DNA of 64,000 nucleotides from Accumulibacter appositus (GTDB lineage Bacteria > Pseudomonadota > Gammaproteobacteria > Burkholderiales > Rhodocyclaceae), in assembly GCF_035440685.1 (NCBI RefSeq), contig NZ_DAORMW010000001.1; one strand, written 5' to 3'. The notes under the pieces are model-generated. The model made no database searches. It had not been told where the DNA came from and was given only the letters and a program-made list of their open reading frames with translations. Position 1 is the first letter of the stretch; each line of letters begins with the position of its first letter. The position numbers and the translations under genes are program-made. Positions 9,003 to 17,264 of this stretch are shown here, piece by piece.

Positions 9003-10832
9003 ATGAAGACGCAAGCCTATTCCTATTCGGACACCATTTCCGGTTACGTCACGCAAGTCGATCGCAGCGCCCGCAGTTTCGATCTCAAAACCAGCGACGG
9101 TAGCGAGTTCCGCGCCTACCTCACGCCAAACACCTACGCCCGCATTGCCGAGAACCTCGAGGACTCGTACCAGGATTGCACCGCGCGCATGGCTGAAATG
9201 CTGCAACCCGGCCAGCAGGTGTTTGCCTACTGTGTGTTCTATCCGCAAGCCGGCGAACTGCGCGCCGAGGTCAAATCGATGGTCTTCCCGGGCGAAGGCG
9301 CCGGGGTTTACCGCCACGAGGAAGCTGACTGGTGGATCAAGCAGATTCGCTCGATCGCCAGCAGCTACCTGCGCTGGCAGTTCAACTACCCCAGCCAGTC
9401 GATCGACTACCGCAACTACCGCACCATCCTGCATCTGGCCGGCGGCAAGAAAGGCGACTACCTGCAGGAGACCGACACCATTTCGCGGATGGTTTACGGC
9501 ATGGCCTCGGCCTACATGCTGACCGGCGAAGACAGCTTTCTCGAAGCGGCCGAAAAAGGGACCGAGTATCTGCGTGGCCACATGCGCTTCCGCGACGCCG
9601 AGGAGGATCTGATCTACTGGTACCACGGTGTGCAGGTGTCCGGCGACCGCGAGCACAAGCTGCTGACTTCGGAATTCGGCGACGATTACGATTCGCTGCC
9701 GATGTACGAACAGATCTACGCCCTCGCCGGACCGACGCAAACCTATCGCCTTACCGGCGACCCACGCATCCTGTACGACATTGAGAAGACGATCGAACTC
9801 TTCGACAAATTCTACAAGGACAAGGATCAAGGCGGCTACTTCTCGCACATCGATCCGATCAGCCTGGATCCGCGCTCGCCGCTGCTCGACAAGGGCAATA
9901 ACCGGGCGCGCAAGAACTGGAATTCGGTCGGCGACCACGCGCCGGCCTACCTCATCAACCTCTGGCTGGCGACCGGCGAGGACAAGCACCTCGACTTCCT
10001 GGTCGACACCGCCGACACCATCGTCAAGCACTTCCCCGACTACGAGCATTCACCGTTTGTCCAGGAGCGCTTCCACGAAGACTGGAGCCATGACAATACC
10101 TGGAACTGGCAGCAGGACCGGGCGGTGGTTGGCCACAACCTCAAGATCGCCTGGAACCTAATGCGTATTCACAGCGTTCGCCCGAACGATGCTTACGTCG
10201 AACTGGCCGAGAAGATCGCCAAGCTGATGCCCGAGGTCGGTAGCGACCGATTGCGCGGTGGCTGGTACGACGTCCTCGAACGTACGCTGGCTCCCGGCGA
10301 AGAAGCGCACCGCTTTGTCTGGCATGATCGCAAGGCCTGGTGGCAGCAGGAGCAGGCGATCCTGGCCTACCTGATTCTGCACGGCTGTCTGGGTGATGAG
10401 GATTACGAAAAGCACGCTCGCGAAGCGGCCGCTTTCTACAACGCCTTCTTCCTCGATCACGACGACGGCGGCGTGTACTTCAACGTCCTGGCCAACGGCC
10501 TGCCCTATCTGCTCGGCAACGAGCGGCTCAAAGGCAGCCACTCGATGAGCGCCTATCACTCGACCGAGTTGTGCTACCTGTCGGCGACCTATATCAATCT
10601 GCTGATCAAGAAGGAGCCGATGTGCCTGTACTTCAAGCCGCGCCCGGACGGTTTCCCCGGCCGCATCCTGCGCGTGGCTCCGGACATCCTGCCCAAAGGC
10701 AGCGTCCGCCTGACGGCGGTCGAGATCGACGGGAGCCCCTACACGGCCTTCGACGCCGACGCCTTGTCGGTGCAGCTGCCCGACTCGCGTCAGGATGTGC
10801 GCGTCAAGGTGACGCTCACGCCGGTCAAGTAG
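9003..10832 (+). CDS. AGE-family (N-acylglucosamine 2-epimerase-like) protein with N-terminal beta domain
   Basis: 609 residues, preceded by GAGGAG before the ATG. Residues 1-100 form a small beta-rich domain (SGYVTQVDRSARSFDLKTSDGSEFRAYL) of unknown role. About 100-510 is the (alpha/alpha)6 barrel of AGE epimerases, with YHGVQV, HDNTWNWQQDRAVVGHNLKIAWNL, WYDVLER and RKAWWQQEQAILAYL; the His and Trp/Gln cluster of AGE active sites is present. About 515-609 is a further beta-rich tail. The family includes N-acylglucosamine 2-epimerase, cellobiose epimerase and mannose isomerase. The substrate is unknown, but the gene is followed by a STAS gene and glgX, suggesting glucan-related sugar metabolism. 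Confidence 0.78.
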   Translation: MKTQAYSYSDTISGYVTQVDRSARSFDLKTSDGSEFRAYLTPNTYARIAENLEDSYQDCTARMAEMLQPGQQVFAYCVFYPQAGELRAEVKSMVFPGEGAGVYRHEEADWWIKQIRSIASSYLRWQFNYPSQSIDYRNYRTILHLAGGKKGDYLQETDTISRMVYGMASAYMLTGEDSFLEAAEKGTEYLRGHMRFRDAEEDLIYWYHGVQVSGDREHKLLTSEFGDDYDSLPMYEQIYALAGPTQTYRLTGDPRILYDIEKTIELFDKFYKDKDQGGYFSHIDPISLDPRSPLLDKGNNRARKNWNSVGDHAPAYLINLWLATGEDKHLDFLVDTADTIVKHFPDYEHSPFVQERFHEDWSHDNTWNWQQDRAVVGHNLKIAWNLMRIHSVRPNDAYVELAEKIAKLMPEVGSDRLRGGWYDVLERTLAPGEEAHRFVWHDRKAWWQQEQAILAYLILHGCLGDEDYEKHAREAAAFYNAFFLDHDDGGVYFNVLANGLPYLLGNERLKGSHSMSAYHSTELCYLSATYINLLIKKEPMCLYFKPRPDGFPGRILRVAPDILPKGSVRLTAVEIDGSPYTAFDADALSVQLPDSRQDVRVKVTLTPVK

Positions 10833-10864
10833 GCCCGCCTCAATTCAGCAAAGGATTCAGGTAC

Positions 10865-11209
10865 ATGTCGATCGAGCTTGAAGCATTCCCCCGCGACGGA
10901 ATGACCGTCGTTGCCGTGAAGGGCGAGATAGACGGCAGTTCTGCGCCAGGTTTGCAGGAGAAGATCCTGCCATTGCTGGAGAATGATGCGCTGCTGGTCC
11001 TCGACCTCAGCGCAGTCAGCTACATGTCCAGCGCGGGTCTGCGCATGCTGCTCCTGCTCTACCGCCAGGCGGCGTCGCACAACGGCCAAGTGGCCCTCGC
11101 CGGCCTCGCGGAAGCAATCAGGGACACCATGGAGGTGACCGGTTTTCTGAAGTTCTTCAGCGTCGCGAACAGCGTCGATGAGGCACTGCAGATACTCAAG
11201 AAGGGCTGA
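10865..11209 (+). CDS. STAS-domain anti-sigma factor antagonist (RsbV/SpoIIAA-like)
   Basis: 114 residues from ATG 10865, preceded by AAAGGA; the frame is open upstream but nothing before this ATG resembles the family. It is a single STAS domain: VVAVKGEIDGSSAPGL, LLVLDLSAVSYMSSAGLRMLL. The phosphorylatable serine is in SSAGLR (Ser55/Ser56), the site usually phosphorylated by an RsbW-type kinase and restored by a SpoIIE/RsbU phosphatase; both partners occur in this locus. Its stop is 1 nt before the glgX start, so the two are probably translationally coupled. Confidence 0.9.
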   Translation: MSIELEAFPRDGMTVVAVKGEIDGSSAPGLQEKILPLLENDALLVLDLSAVSYMSSAGLRMLLLLYRQAASHNGQVALAGLAEAIRDTMEVTGFLKFFSVANSVDEALQILKKG

Positions 11210-11210
11210 C

Positions 11211-13337
11211 ATGGATACCCGCATCGATTTCTATCCGACGCACCAGCATGGCAGCTACAAACTTCGTCCCGGGCGAGCCTTTCCCTTCGGCAGCACCCTG
11301 GTCCCCGGCGGCGTCAACTTTTCCATCAGCTCCGGCCACGCCACGGCGTGCACCCTGGTGCTCTTCGAAAAAGGCGCGCCAGAACCATTCGTGGAGATCC
11401 CCTTCCCCGACGCCTTTCGTATCGGCAACGTCTGGTGCATGGTCGTCTTCGACCTCGACTACGAGCGCATCGAGTACGGCTACCGCATGGACGGCCCCTG
11501 GGATCCGGGAGCCGGACACCGCTTCGACCGTTCGAAAATCCTCCTCGATCCCTACGCCAAGGCGATCAGCGGGCGGACGCAGTGGGGCAAGCACCCCGAC
11601 TGGAACGACATCTACCCGCAGCGCGCCCGGCTGGTCTTCGAGGATTTCGACTGGGAAGACGACCGCCCCCTGGAGACGCCGCTGGCCGACCTGGTGATCT
11701 ACGAACTGCACACGCGCAGTTTCACCGCCCACCCATCGGCAGACGTCAAGCACCCCGGCACCTACGCCGGCATCGCGGCGAAGATCCCGTATCTGAAGGA
11801 ACTTGGGGTGAACTGCGTCGAGCTGATGCCGATCTTCGAGTTCGACGAGTTCGAGAACAGTCGCGCCAATCCGCTCACCGGCGAGATGATGTTCAACTAC
11901 TGGGGCTATAGCACGGTTGGATTCTTCGCGCCCAAGGCCGGTTTCGCGGCCACCGGCCCCTTCGGCATGGAGGTGGATGAGCTAAAGAACCTGATCAAGG
12001 AATTGCACCGCAACGGCATCGAAGTGATGCTCGATGTGGTTTTCAACCACACCGCCGAAGGCAACGAAAACGGGCCGACGCTCTCCTTCAGGGGAATCGA
12101 CAACCAGACCTTCTACATGCTGACCCCGGAAGGCTACTACTACAACTTCAGCGGTTGCGGCAACACCCTCAACTGCAACAGCCCGGTGGTGCGCAACATG
12201 GTCCTCGACAGCCTGCGTTACTGGGCGGCCGAGTACCACATCGACGGTTTCCGCTTCGATCTGGCCTCGATCCTCGGCCGTGCGCCGAGCGGCGCACCCC
12301 TGCCTAACCCGCCCTTGCTCGAAAGCCTGGCCTTCGACCCGGTGCTCGCTAAGTGCAAACTGATTGCCGAAGCCTGGGACGCCGGGGGCCTCTATCAGGT
12401 CGGCTCATTCCCGGCCTATGGACGCTGGGCAGAGTGGAACGGCAAGTACCGCGACGACATCCGCCGCTTCCTGAAAGGAGACGATGGCATGGTGCCGGTG
12501 ATGGCCGAACGCATCCAGGGCTCACCTGACCTCTACGGCTGGAACGAACGCGGTCCGACTGCATCGATCAACTTCATCACCTGCCATGACGGCTTCACGC
12601 TCTACGATCTCTTCGCCTACAACGACAAGCACAACGAAGCCAACGGCGAACAGAATCGCGACGGCGGCAACGACAATCACAGCTGGAACTGTGGCGTCGA
12701 AGGCGAAACCGACGATGCGCAGGTCAACGCCTTGCGTCAGCGCATGATCAGGAATGCCCTGGCCATCCTGCTGGTCAGCCACGGCGTACCAATGCTCCTG
12801 ATGGGCGACGAACTGGGCCGCAGCCAGCGTGGCAACAACAACACCTACTGCCATGACAATGAACTGAACTGGCTGGACTGGACGCTGCGCGAGCGCAACG
12901 GCGATCTGTTCCACTTCACCCGCAAGATGATCGCCTTGCGCCATGCACACCCGCTGCTGCGCACCGGCGAGTTCTTCGGCACCCGCCGCTCGCCGGCCGA
13001 TATCATCTGGCACGGGACGCAGGCATGGAAAGCCGACTGGTCGGCAGATTCGCGCGCCCTGGCCTTCATGCTCCGGGAACGTCAGGCCGGGCAAGGAGGA
13101 AATGCCACGCCAGTGCTGTACATGGCGATCAATAGTTTCTGGGACGCCCTGCCCTTCGAACTGCCGGAACTGCCCGCCGACTATCACTGGCACCTGTTCG
13201 CCAATACCAGCTTGCCGGCGCCCGACGACATCCAGGAGCCTGGCCAGGAAATCCCTCTGCAGGAAAACCTGCAAAGCTTCCTGGTTGGCGGCCGTGCGGT
13301 GGTGATACTCATTGGGCGCCCGCGCCCACAAGCCTGA
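11211..13337 (+). CDS. glgX: Glycogen debranching enzyme GlgX
   Basis: 708 residues from ATG 11211, 1 nt after the STAS stop. It has an N-terminal CBM48 (RPGRAFPFGSTLVPGGVNFSI) and a GH13 alpha-amylase barrel with all four conserved regions: DVVFNH (about 275), DGFRFDLAS (about 345, nucleophile Asp), LIAEAWD (about 385, acid/base Glu) and ITCHDG (about 456). LPNPPLLESLAFDP and SPDLYGWNERGPTASINF are typical of GlgX/isoamylase-type debranching enzymes, which cleave alpha-1,6 branches of phosphorylase limit dextrin. Length is normal. Being placed inside a partner-switching cluster is unusual and suggests regulated glycogen turnover. Confidence 0.93.
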   Translation: MDTRIDFYPTHQHGSYKLRPGRAFPFGSTLVPGGVNFSISSGHATACTLVLFEKGAPEPFVEIPFPDAFRIGNVWCMVVFDLDYERIEYGYRMDGPWDPGAGHRFDRSKILLDPYAKAISGRTQWGKHPDWNDIYPQRARLVFEDFDWEDDRPLETPLADLVIYELHTRSFTAHPSADVKHPGTYAGIAAKIPYLKELGVNCVELMPIFEFDEFENSRANPLTGEMMFNYWGYSTVGFFAPKAGFAATGPFGMEVDELKNLIKELHRNGIEVMLDVVFNHTAEGNENGPTLSFRGIDNQTFYMLTPEGYYYNFSGCGNTLNCNSPVVRNMVLDSLRYWAAEYHIDGFRFDLASILGRAPSGAPLPNPPLLESLAFDPVLAKCKLIAEAWDAGGLYQVGSFPAYGRWAEWNGKYRDDIRRFLKGDDGMVPVMAERIQGSPDLYGWNERGPTASINFITCHDGFTLYDLFAYNDKHNEANGEQNRDGGNDNHSWNCGVEGETDDAQVNALRQRMIRNALAILLVSHGVPMLLMGDELGRSQRGNNNTYCHDNELNWLDWTLRERNGDLFHFTRKMIALRHAHPLLRTGEFFGTRRSPADIIWHGTQAWKADWSADSRALAFMLRERQAGQGGNATPVLYMAINSFWDALPFELPELPADYHWHLFANTSLPAPDDIQEPGQEIPLQENLQSFLVGGRAVVILIGRPRPQA

Positions 13338-13367
13338 CCAACAGACCAATCCTTGGAGACAACAACA

Positions 13368-13685
13368 ATGAGCTTAAGCACCAGTGTGGAAATGAAGGGC
13401 CGCGAGGCATGGATCACCCTTGCCGGCGAACTTGACGCCGCGGTAGCCGGCGAATTCCGCCAGGCCATCGAGCAGGTCGCCGAGCAGAAACCCGAGAAGC
13501 TCGTCCTCTTCGTCAGCGGACTGCAATTCATGGCCAGTGCCGGCCTGCGCGTACTGGTGTTCGCCAAGCAACAGATGGGACGCGAGGTCAGCATTTACGT
13601 CGTCGGCGCCAGCGGCCCGGTACTCAACACGCTGCAAATGAGCGGCTTCGACCAGTCCGTTTACCTCCAGGAAAGCTATCCCTGA
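13368..13685 (+). CDS. Second STAS-domain anti-sigma factor antagonist
   Basis: 105 residues from ATG 13368, 30 nt after glgX, with GGAG at about 13355 as ribosome binding site. STAS hallmarks: WITLAGELDAAVAGEFR and FMASAGLRVLVFAKQQ; the predicted phosphosite is Ser57 in ASAGLR. It differs enough from the STAS protein at 10865 to be a separate branch rather than a recent copy. The RsbW-like ATPase gene follows 42 nt later. Confidence 0.9.
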   Translation: MSLSTSVEMKGREAWITLAGELDAAVAGEFRQAIEQVAEQKPEKLVLFVSGLQFMASAGLRVLVFAKQQMGREVSIYVVGASGPVLNTLQMSGFDQSVYLQESYP

Positions 13686-13727
13686 GCCTCGCTGGCCGAT
13701 CATCGCGATCATGGTAGACATGTAGAC

Positions 13728-14159
13728 GTGGCAAGGCACAGCATCCCAGCCAACCTGGCGGCACTAGCGACCGTCCGGCAACTGGTCACGCAGGCTTGCC
13801 GGGAGGCGGGCCTTGACGATGCAGCAAGCTATCGCCTGATTCTGGCGGTTGACGAGATCGCCACCAACATCATCACCCACGGTTACCAGGAACAGGGCAG
13901 CAGCGGCGACATCGCGATCGCCATCGAAGCCGGCGAGCAGTACCTGAGCGTAGTCCTCGAGGATACGGGAATCGCCTATGATCCGCGTGCGCAAGGCATG
14001 CCGACTGCCGAAGACCTCGATAAACCCCTGTCCGACCGCGAAATCGGCGGGCTGGGCGTCTTCCTGGCGCTACAGGGCGTCGATCGCTTCGACTATCAGC
14101 ACCATGACAAGGTCAACCGCAACACCCTGGCGGTCAAACTGCCGCAAGCGAAACGCTGA
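13728..14159 (+). CDS. RsbW-like anti-sigma factor/serine kinase (HATPase_c)
   Basis: 143 residues starting at GTG 13728. GHKL ATPase motifs are clear: N box VDEIATNIITHGY (Glu43, Asn47), G1 EDTGIAYDP (Asp79-x-Gly81) and G2 REIGGLGVFL (Gly107-Gly110). Such proteins phosphorylate STAS antagonists and sequester a target, often a sigma factor or a response effector. No sigma factor gene is adjacent, so the controlled target is encoded elsewhere or is not a sigma factor. It ends the 9-14 kb module and converges on the HD-GYP gene. Confidence 0.9.
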   Translation: MARHSIPANLAALATVRQLVTQACREAGLDDAASYRLILAVDEIATNIITHGYQEQGSSGDIAIAIEAGEQYLSVVLEDTGIAYDPRAQGMPTAEDLDKPLSDREIGGLGVFLALQGVDRFDYQHHDKVNRNTLAVKLPQAKR

Positions 14160-14241
14160 TCGGTCAGGAAAGCGTGCGCTGCCCGAAAAAGCGGCGCACC
14201 TCCTGCGCCTCCTAATTCCTACCTGGCGAGCGGCGGGCGCC

Positions 14242-15558
14242 TTACTTCAACTGTGCGCTGAGCTGCAAGAGCCAATCCCGGATGGCAACTTCGCCGGGGA
14301 CCTCAGTGGCCTCCAGAGTTGGAAAGCGGCAGAAAACATCCTGGATGATCCCCTTCAGCTGCCAGCCCGCTTCACGCGCCAGCATGGCCAGCTCTCTTAT
14401 TTCGCCTGGCTGATCGCGGATGTCGACGCACACCGACTTGAGCTGGTCCGGGTGCAGGCCGGCATCGGCCAGCGAACGCTCCAGAGCCACCACGCGGTTC
14501 GTCAGAAAAGCGCCAACAACCGGCGCGGCCGCAGCATAGTGCGCCAACTCTGAACGCGCCTCGTTCCATTTGTCGAAGTCGTCGCCAAGGCTCTTGATCC
14601 GCGCCGCGTTGCGGCTGCCCTGCTCCGCATCCGTCTCCTCGACCGCCGCTTGCTCCAGCAGCTTCAAGATCGCCCTCGACATCTGCGCATCGAACTTGCC
14701 GTGGTTCAAACGCAGGATCAGCGACAAGCGCTGCTCGGCGGCACTGGTTGTCTTGTCGAGAACGGCGGCGACCACCTCCGCAAGCAGTAGAATGCGTCCC
14801 ATGACGCTGATCTCGGCGCCTTTGAGTCCGCGCGGATAACCGCTACCGTCGAGCCGTTCGTGGTGCTCGAGAACCGCTCTGCCGACCGCCTGCGGATACT
14901 CGGGCCGCTGCTTGACGATCATCGTCGCCGTGAGCGGATGCGCGTGCAGCTGTCGCCGCTCGCCGGCATCGAGCCTGTGGTCAGCCTGCATCATTTCCGG
15001 ATCGATATGCAGCATGCCTATATCGTGAAGCAACGCCGCCGCAGCCAGCGCCCGCAACTCAGGCACCTCAAGCTCCTGGCGTATGCCCAGGTAAAGTGCG
15101 ATTAGCGCCACCTGCAGGCTGTGAGCAAAGAGAGCGCCGCCGCGATCACGGGCGACGGTCAACCTGAAGGCCATCGCCTTTGGCAATGCAATGCTGCCAA
15201 TGGCACCGAGCAAGGTAACGCGATCGCTGAGTTCGGCTGCAAGCCTCCCATAGAAAGGCCGCTCCGCAATGAGAGCTTCAGCCTGATCGCGCAGCTCTTC
15301 CAGCGTGACCGCCTTCTCGGCAGTGAGACTCTCGTCGATGGACACCTGCAAGCGATGATTGAGCAGCCGCTCGAACAGCCCGCTGTCCACCCGTACACCG
15401 CGCTCGACCAGCTTGATACCGTTGTTGGAAAAGATCGCCTGGTGGGCAAGCACCTCTTGCGAGTCGCCGAGCTCGGTGGCCGCCTTGAGGTAGTGTTCGT
15501 CGTTGGTTTCTTCGGCCATCAGCGCGTATTTTTCCTTCACCGCTTGCGGAAAGTGCAA
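14242..15558 (-). CDS. HD-GYP domain protein (predicted c-di-GMP phosphodiesterase)
   Basis: 438 residues on the minus strand. The HD signature is LLHDIGM (His178-Asp179), His146 lies upstream in AHSLQV, and EHHERLDGSGYPRG carries the GYP motif (240-242), so the usual metal ligands of HD-GYP phosphodiesterases appear to be present. The N-terminal 120 residues match no domain I recognise. About 290-438 is a C-terminal helical region of unknown function. No N-terminal receiver domain or membrane segment is seen. Confidence 0.87.
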   Translation of the reverse strand: MHFPQAVKEKYALMAEETNDEHYLKAATELGDSQEVLAHQAIFSNNGIKLVERGVRVDSGLFERLLNHRLQVSIDESLTAEKAVTLEELRDQAEALIAERPFYGRLAAELSDRVTLLGAIGSIALPKAMAFRLTVARDRGGALFAHSLQVALIALYLGIRQELEVPELRALAAAALLHDIGMLHIDPEMMQADHRLDAGERRQLHAHPLTATMIVKQRPEYPQAVGRAVLEHHERLDGSGYPRGLKGAEISVMGRILLLAEVVAAVLDKTTSAAEQRLSLILRLNHGKFDAQMSRAILKLLEQAAVEETDAEQGSRNAARIKSLGDDFDKWNEARSELAHYAAAAPVVGAFLTNRVVALERSLADAGLHPDQLKSVCVDIRDQPGEIRELAMLAREAGWQLKGIIQDVFCRFPTLEATEVPGEVAIRDWLLQLSAQLK

Positions 15559-15720
15559 ACGATCGTTTCTTTCAGGGAACCCCTGCGCAGCTCACCGAGG
15601 ATCGGTTGCGCTGGATGGCCAGTTGCTTGAGATCCGCAGCCCACTTCTGCTTCGGTCGCTCGGCTTTCCACTGCCCTGGAAAGAACTAATGTGAAAGTCG
15701 CGCAAGCGACTCACGAAGCT

Positions 15721-15745
15721 CCCTTCTCCCCCGGCGGGAGAAGGG
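15721..15745. repeat. REP-like GC-rich hairpin
   Basis: Perfect 10-bp inverted repeat, CCCTTCTCCC and GGGAGAAGGG, separated by CCGGC and followed by TTGGGGAAGAGGGG. This hairpin-plus-purine-tail layout is typical of dispersed extragenic palindromes in GC-rich proteobacteria. It could also act as a terminator, but no T-run follows on either side. Confidence 0.55.
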
Positions 15746-15760
15746 TTGGGGAAGAGGGGG

Positions 15761-15812
15761 AAACGGTCATGACTTTCATGACTTGGGGTGTCTCCAGGTT
15801 TCATGACCGTTT
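15761..15812. repeat. 12-bp inverted repeat around TCATGAC motifs
   Basis: AAACGGTCATGA (15761-15772) and TCATGACCGTTT (15801-15812) are perfect inverted copies 28 nt apart. A further CATGAC lies just inside the left arm, so the motif TCATGAC or its CATGAC core occurs three times within 52 nt. The layout suits a dimeric regulator's operator or the end of a mobile element. It lies upstream of the HD-GYP gene (minus) and about 380 nt before the Fic gene. Confidence 0.5.
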
Positions 15813-16193
15813 ATTCTACATCAGCATTGGCCGGCGACATTTCTGTGAGCCCGAGCCGAATGACCAACGAAAGCCGCGACTTCTTTGAAAGCAAGTCGCA
15901 TCAACCCGGGCGGGAGCTGCTTTGCCGCCCACCGGGGCACGGCAAGCTCTTTGAAGACCAGGCCTAGGCAAGCGCCGGAACAAGCCGGGGTGCTCCGGCG
16001 TAAACCGTGCGCCGGCCGGCCCTTATCATCGACACCAACAGAGTCCCCGCCGACAGGTGGTGGCCAGCAATGACGATTCGCCCGGCGCACGTCCGCTGGA
16101 CCACGCCGGGCATTCCGAGCGCCAGCAAGCAGCGCTTGGTGCCCCATCCACTGCCCACCGAAACGGGTGTAAATGGATGTAGTATTGGGCTTC

Positions 16194-17264
16194 ATGATCC
16201 GCTCCGACACCGTCCAGATCACTCCAGAAATCCTGAGCCTCATCGCGGAAATCGATGAGTTCAAGGGTGCGTGGCGCGCGCTCGGCAGCTTGGCGCCGGA
16301 TCGGCTCTCGGCATTGCGGCGGGTGGCGACCATCGAAAGCATCGGCTCATCGACGCGCATCGAGGGCAGCCAGCTTTCGGACCGCGAGGTCGAACGTTTG
16401 CTCTCCCGGCTGCAGATCAAGCCGTTCACCACGCGCGATGAGCAGGAGGTCGCCGGCTACGCCGATGTGATGGAGCGAGTGCTCTCGTCCGGGCCGGACA
16501 TTGCCCTGACCGAGAACCACATCCAGCAGTTGCACCGCGACTTGCTGACGCACAGCGAGAAAGACGCGTGGCACCGTGGAAGCTACAAGACCTCCTCCAA
16601 CAGCGTGGCGGCGTTCGACGACGATGGCAGGCAACTCGGCGTCGTATTCGAAACGGCGACGCCCTTCGACACCCCTCGCCTGATGAGCGAACTGGTGACC
16701 TGGTTCAATTGCGAGCGCGCGGTCTCCGGAACACGCCGGCTACACCCCTTGTTGCTCATCGGCGTGTGGGGCGTGGTGTTCCTGGAGATCCATCCGTTCC
16801 AGGACGGCAACGGCCGCCTGAGCCGTGTGCTGACCACCCTGTTGTTGCTGCAGGCTGGCTATGCCTACGTCCCTTACAGCTCACTCGAAAGTGTCATCGA
16901 GCGAAGCAAGGAAGCCTATTACCTCGCCTTGCGCCAGACGCAGGGGACCATTCGCAGCGAAGCGCCCAACTGGCAACCGTGGCTTGACTTCTTCCTGCGC
17001 GCCGTGGCTGAACAGATGCGGCTGCTTGGCCGCAAGATCGAACGCGAGAAGCTGGTGCTCGCCGCCCTTCCCGAGCTGTCGCTAAAGATCGTCGAGTTCG
17101 CCCGCGAGCATGGCCGCATCACGATGGGTGATGCCATCCGGCTCACCGGCAGCAATCGCAACACGCTAAAGCAGCACTTTCGGGCGCTGGTGGAACGTGG
17201 GCGTTTGAGCCTGCACGGTAGCGGGCGTGGAGTCTGGTACGAGCTGAAGCAGGAGCTTCCATGA
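16194..17264 (+). CDS. Fic family protein (AMPylase-type), first of two
   Basis: 356 residues from ATG 16194; ATG 16173 would add seven residues not expected in the family. The catalytic Fic motif HPFQDGNGRLSR is complete at 200-211. An N-terminal inhibitory motif of the S/T-xxx-E-G/N type is at Ser53-TRI-Glu57-Gly58, so it is an auto-inhibited (class II) Fic protein. The C-terminus has a winged-helix-like segment (ITMGDAIRLTGSNRNTLKQHFRALVERGRL). The stop overlaps the hsdR start as ATGA, so it is translationally coupled to the restriction operon. Fic proteins transfer AMP or other phosphate-containing groups to target proteins; the target here is unknown. Confidence 0.9.
   Translation: MIRSDTVQITPEILSLIAEIDEFKGAWRALGSLAPDRLSALRRVATIESIGSSTRIEGSQLSDREVERLLSRLQIKPFTTRDEQEVAGYADVMERVLSSGPDIALTENHIQQLHRDLLTHSEKDAWHRGSYKTSSNSVAAFDDDGRQLGVVFETATPFDTPRLMSELVTWFNCERAVSGTRRLHPLLLIGVWGVVFLEIHPFQDGNGRLSRVLTTLLLLQAGYAYVPYSSLESVIERSKEAYYLALRQTQGTIRSEAPNWQPWLDFFLRAVAEQMRLLGRKIEREKLVLAALPELSLKIVEFAREHGRITMGDAIRLTGSNRNTLKQHFRALVERGRLSLHGSGRGVWYELKQELP

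Larger units (their letters stand above)
15559..16193. other. 635-nt intergenic region left of the defence island
   Basis: No convincing gene. It contains two inverted repeats listed separately (15721-15745 and 15761-15812). A minus-strand open frame (16432-15821) overlaps it but shows no family motif and runs into the Fic gene. The last 40 nt before the Fic start are relatively AT-richer (around 16165-16190) and may hold its promoter, but no strong consensus is visible. This is the left junction of the island. Confidence 0.6.

Noticed and set aside
8808..10049. 413-codon minus-strand open frame opposite the AGE-like gene
   Set aside because: No family motif, Val/Ala/Gly repeats typical of antisense of GC-rich genes; the plus-strand gene has clear AGE motifs and a good ribosome binding site.
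14160..14241. Hairpin GTGCGC/GCGCAC between the convergent RsbW-like and HD-GYP genes as a terminator
   Set aside because: The stem is only 6 bp with a long loop and no T-run on either strand.
15821..16432. 203-codon minus-strand frame at the island's left edge as a gene or transposase remnant
   Set aside because: It overlaps the Fic gene start, and no transposase or other motif could be recognised.
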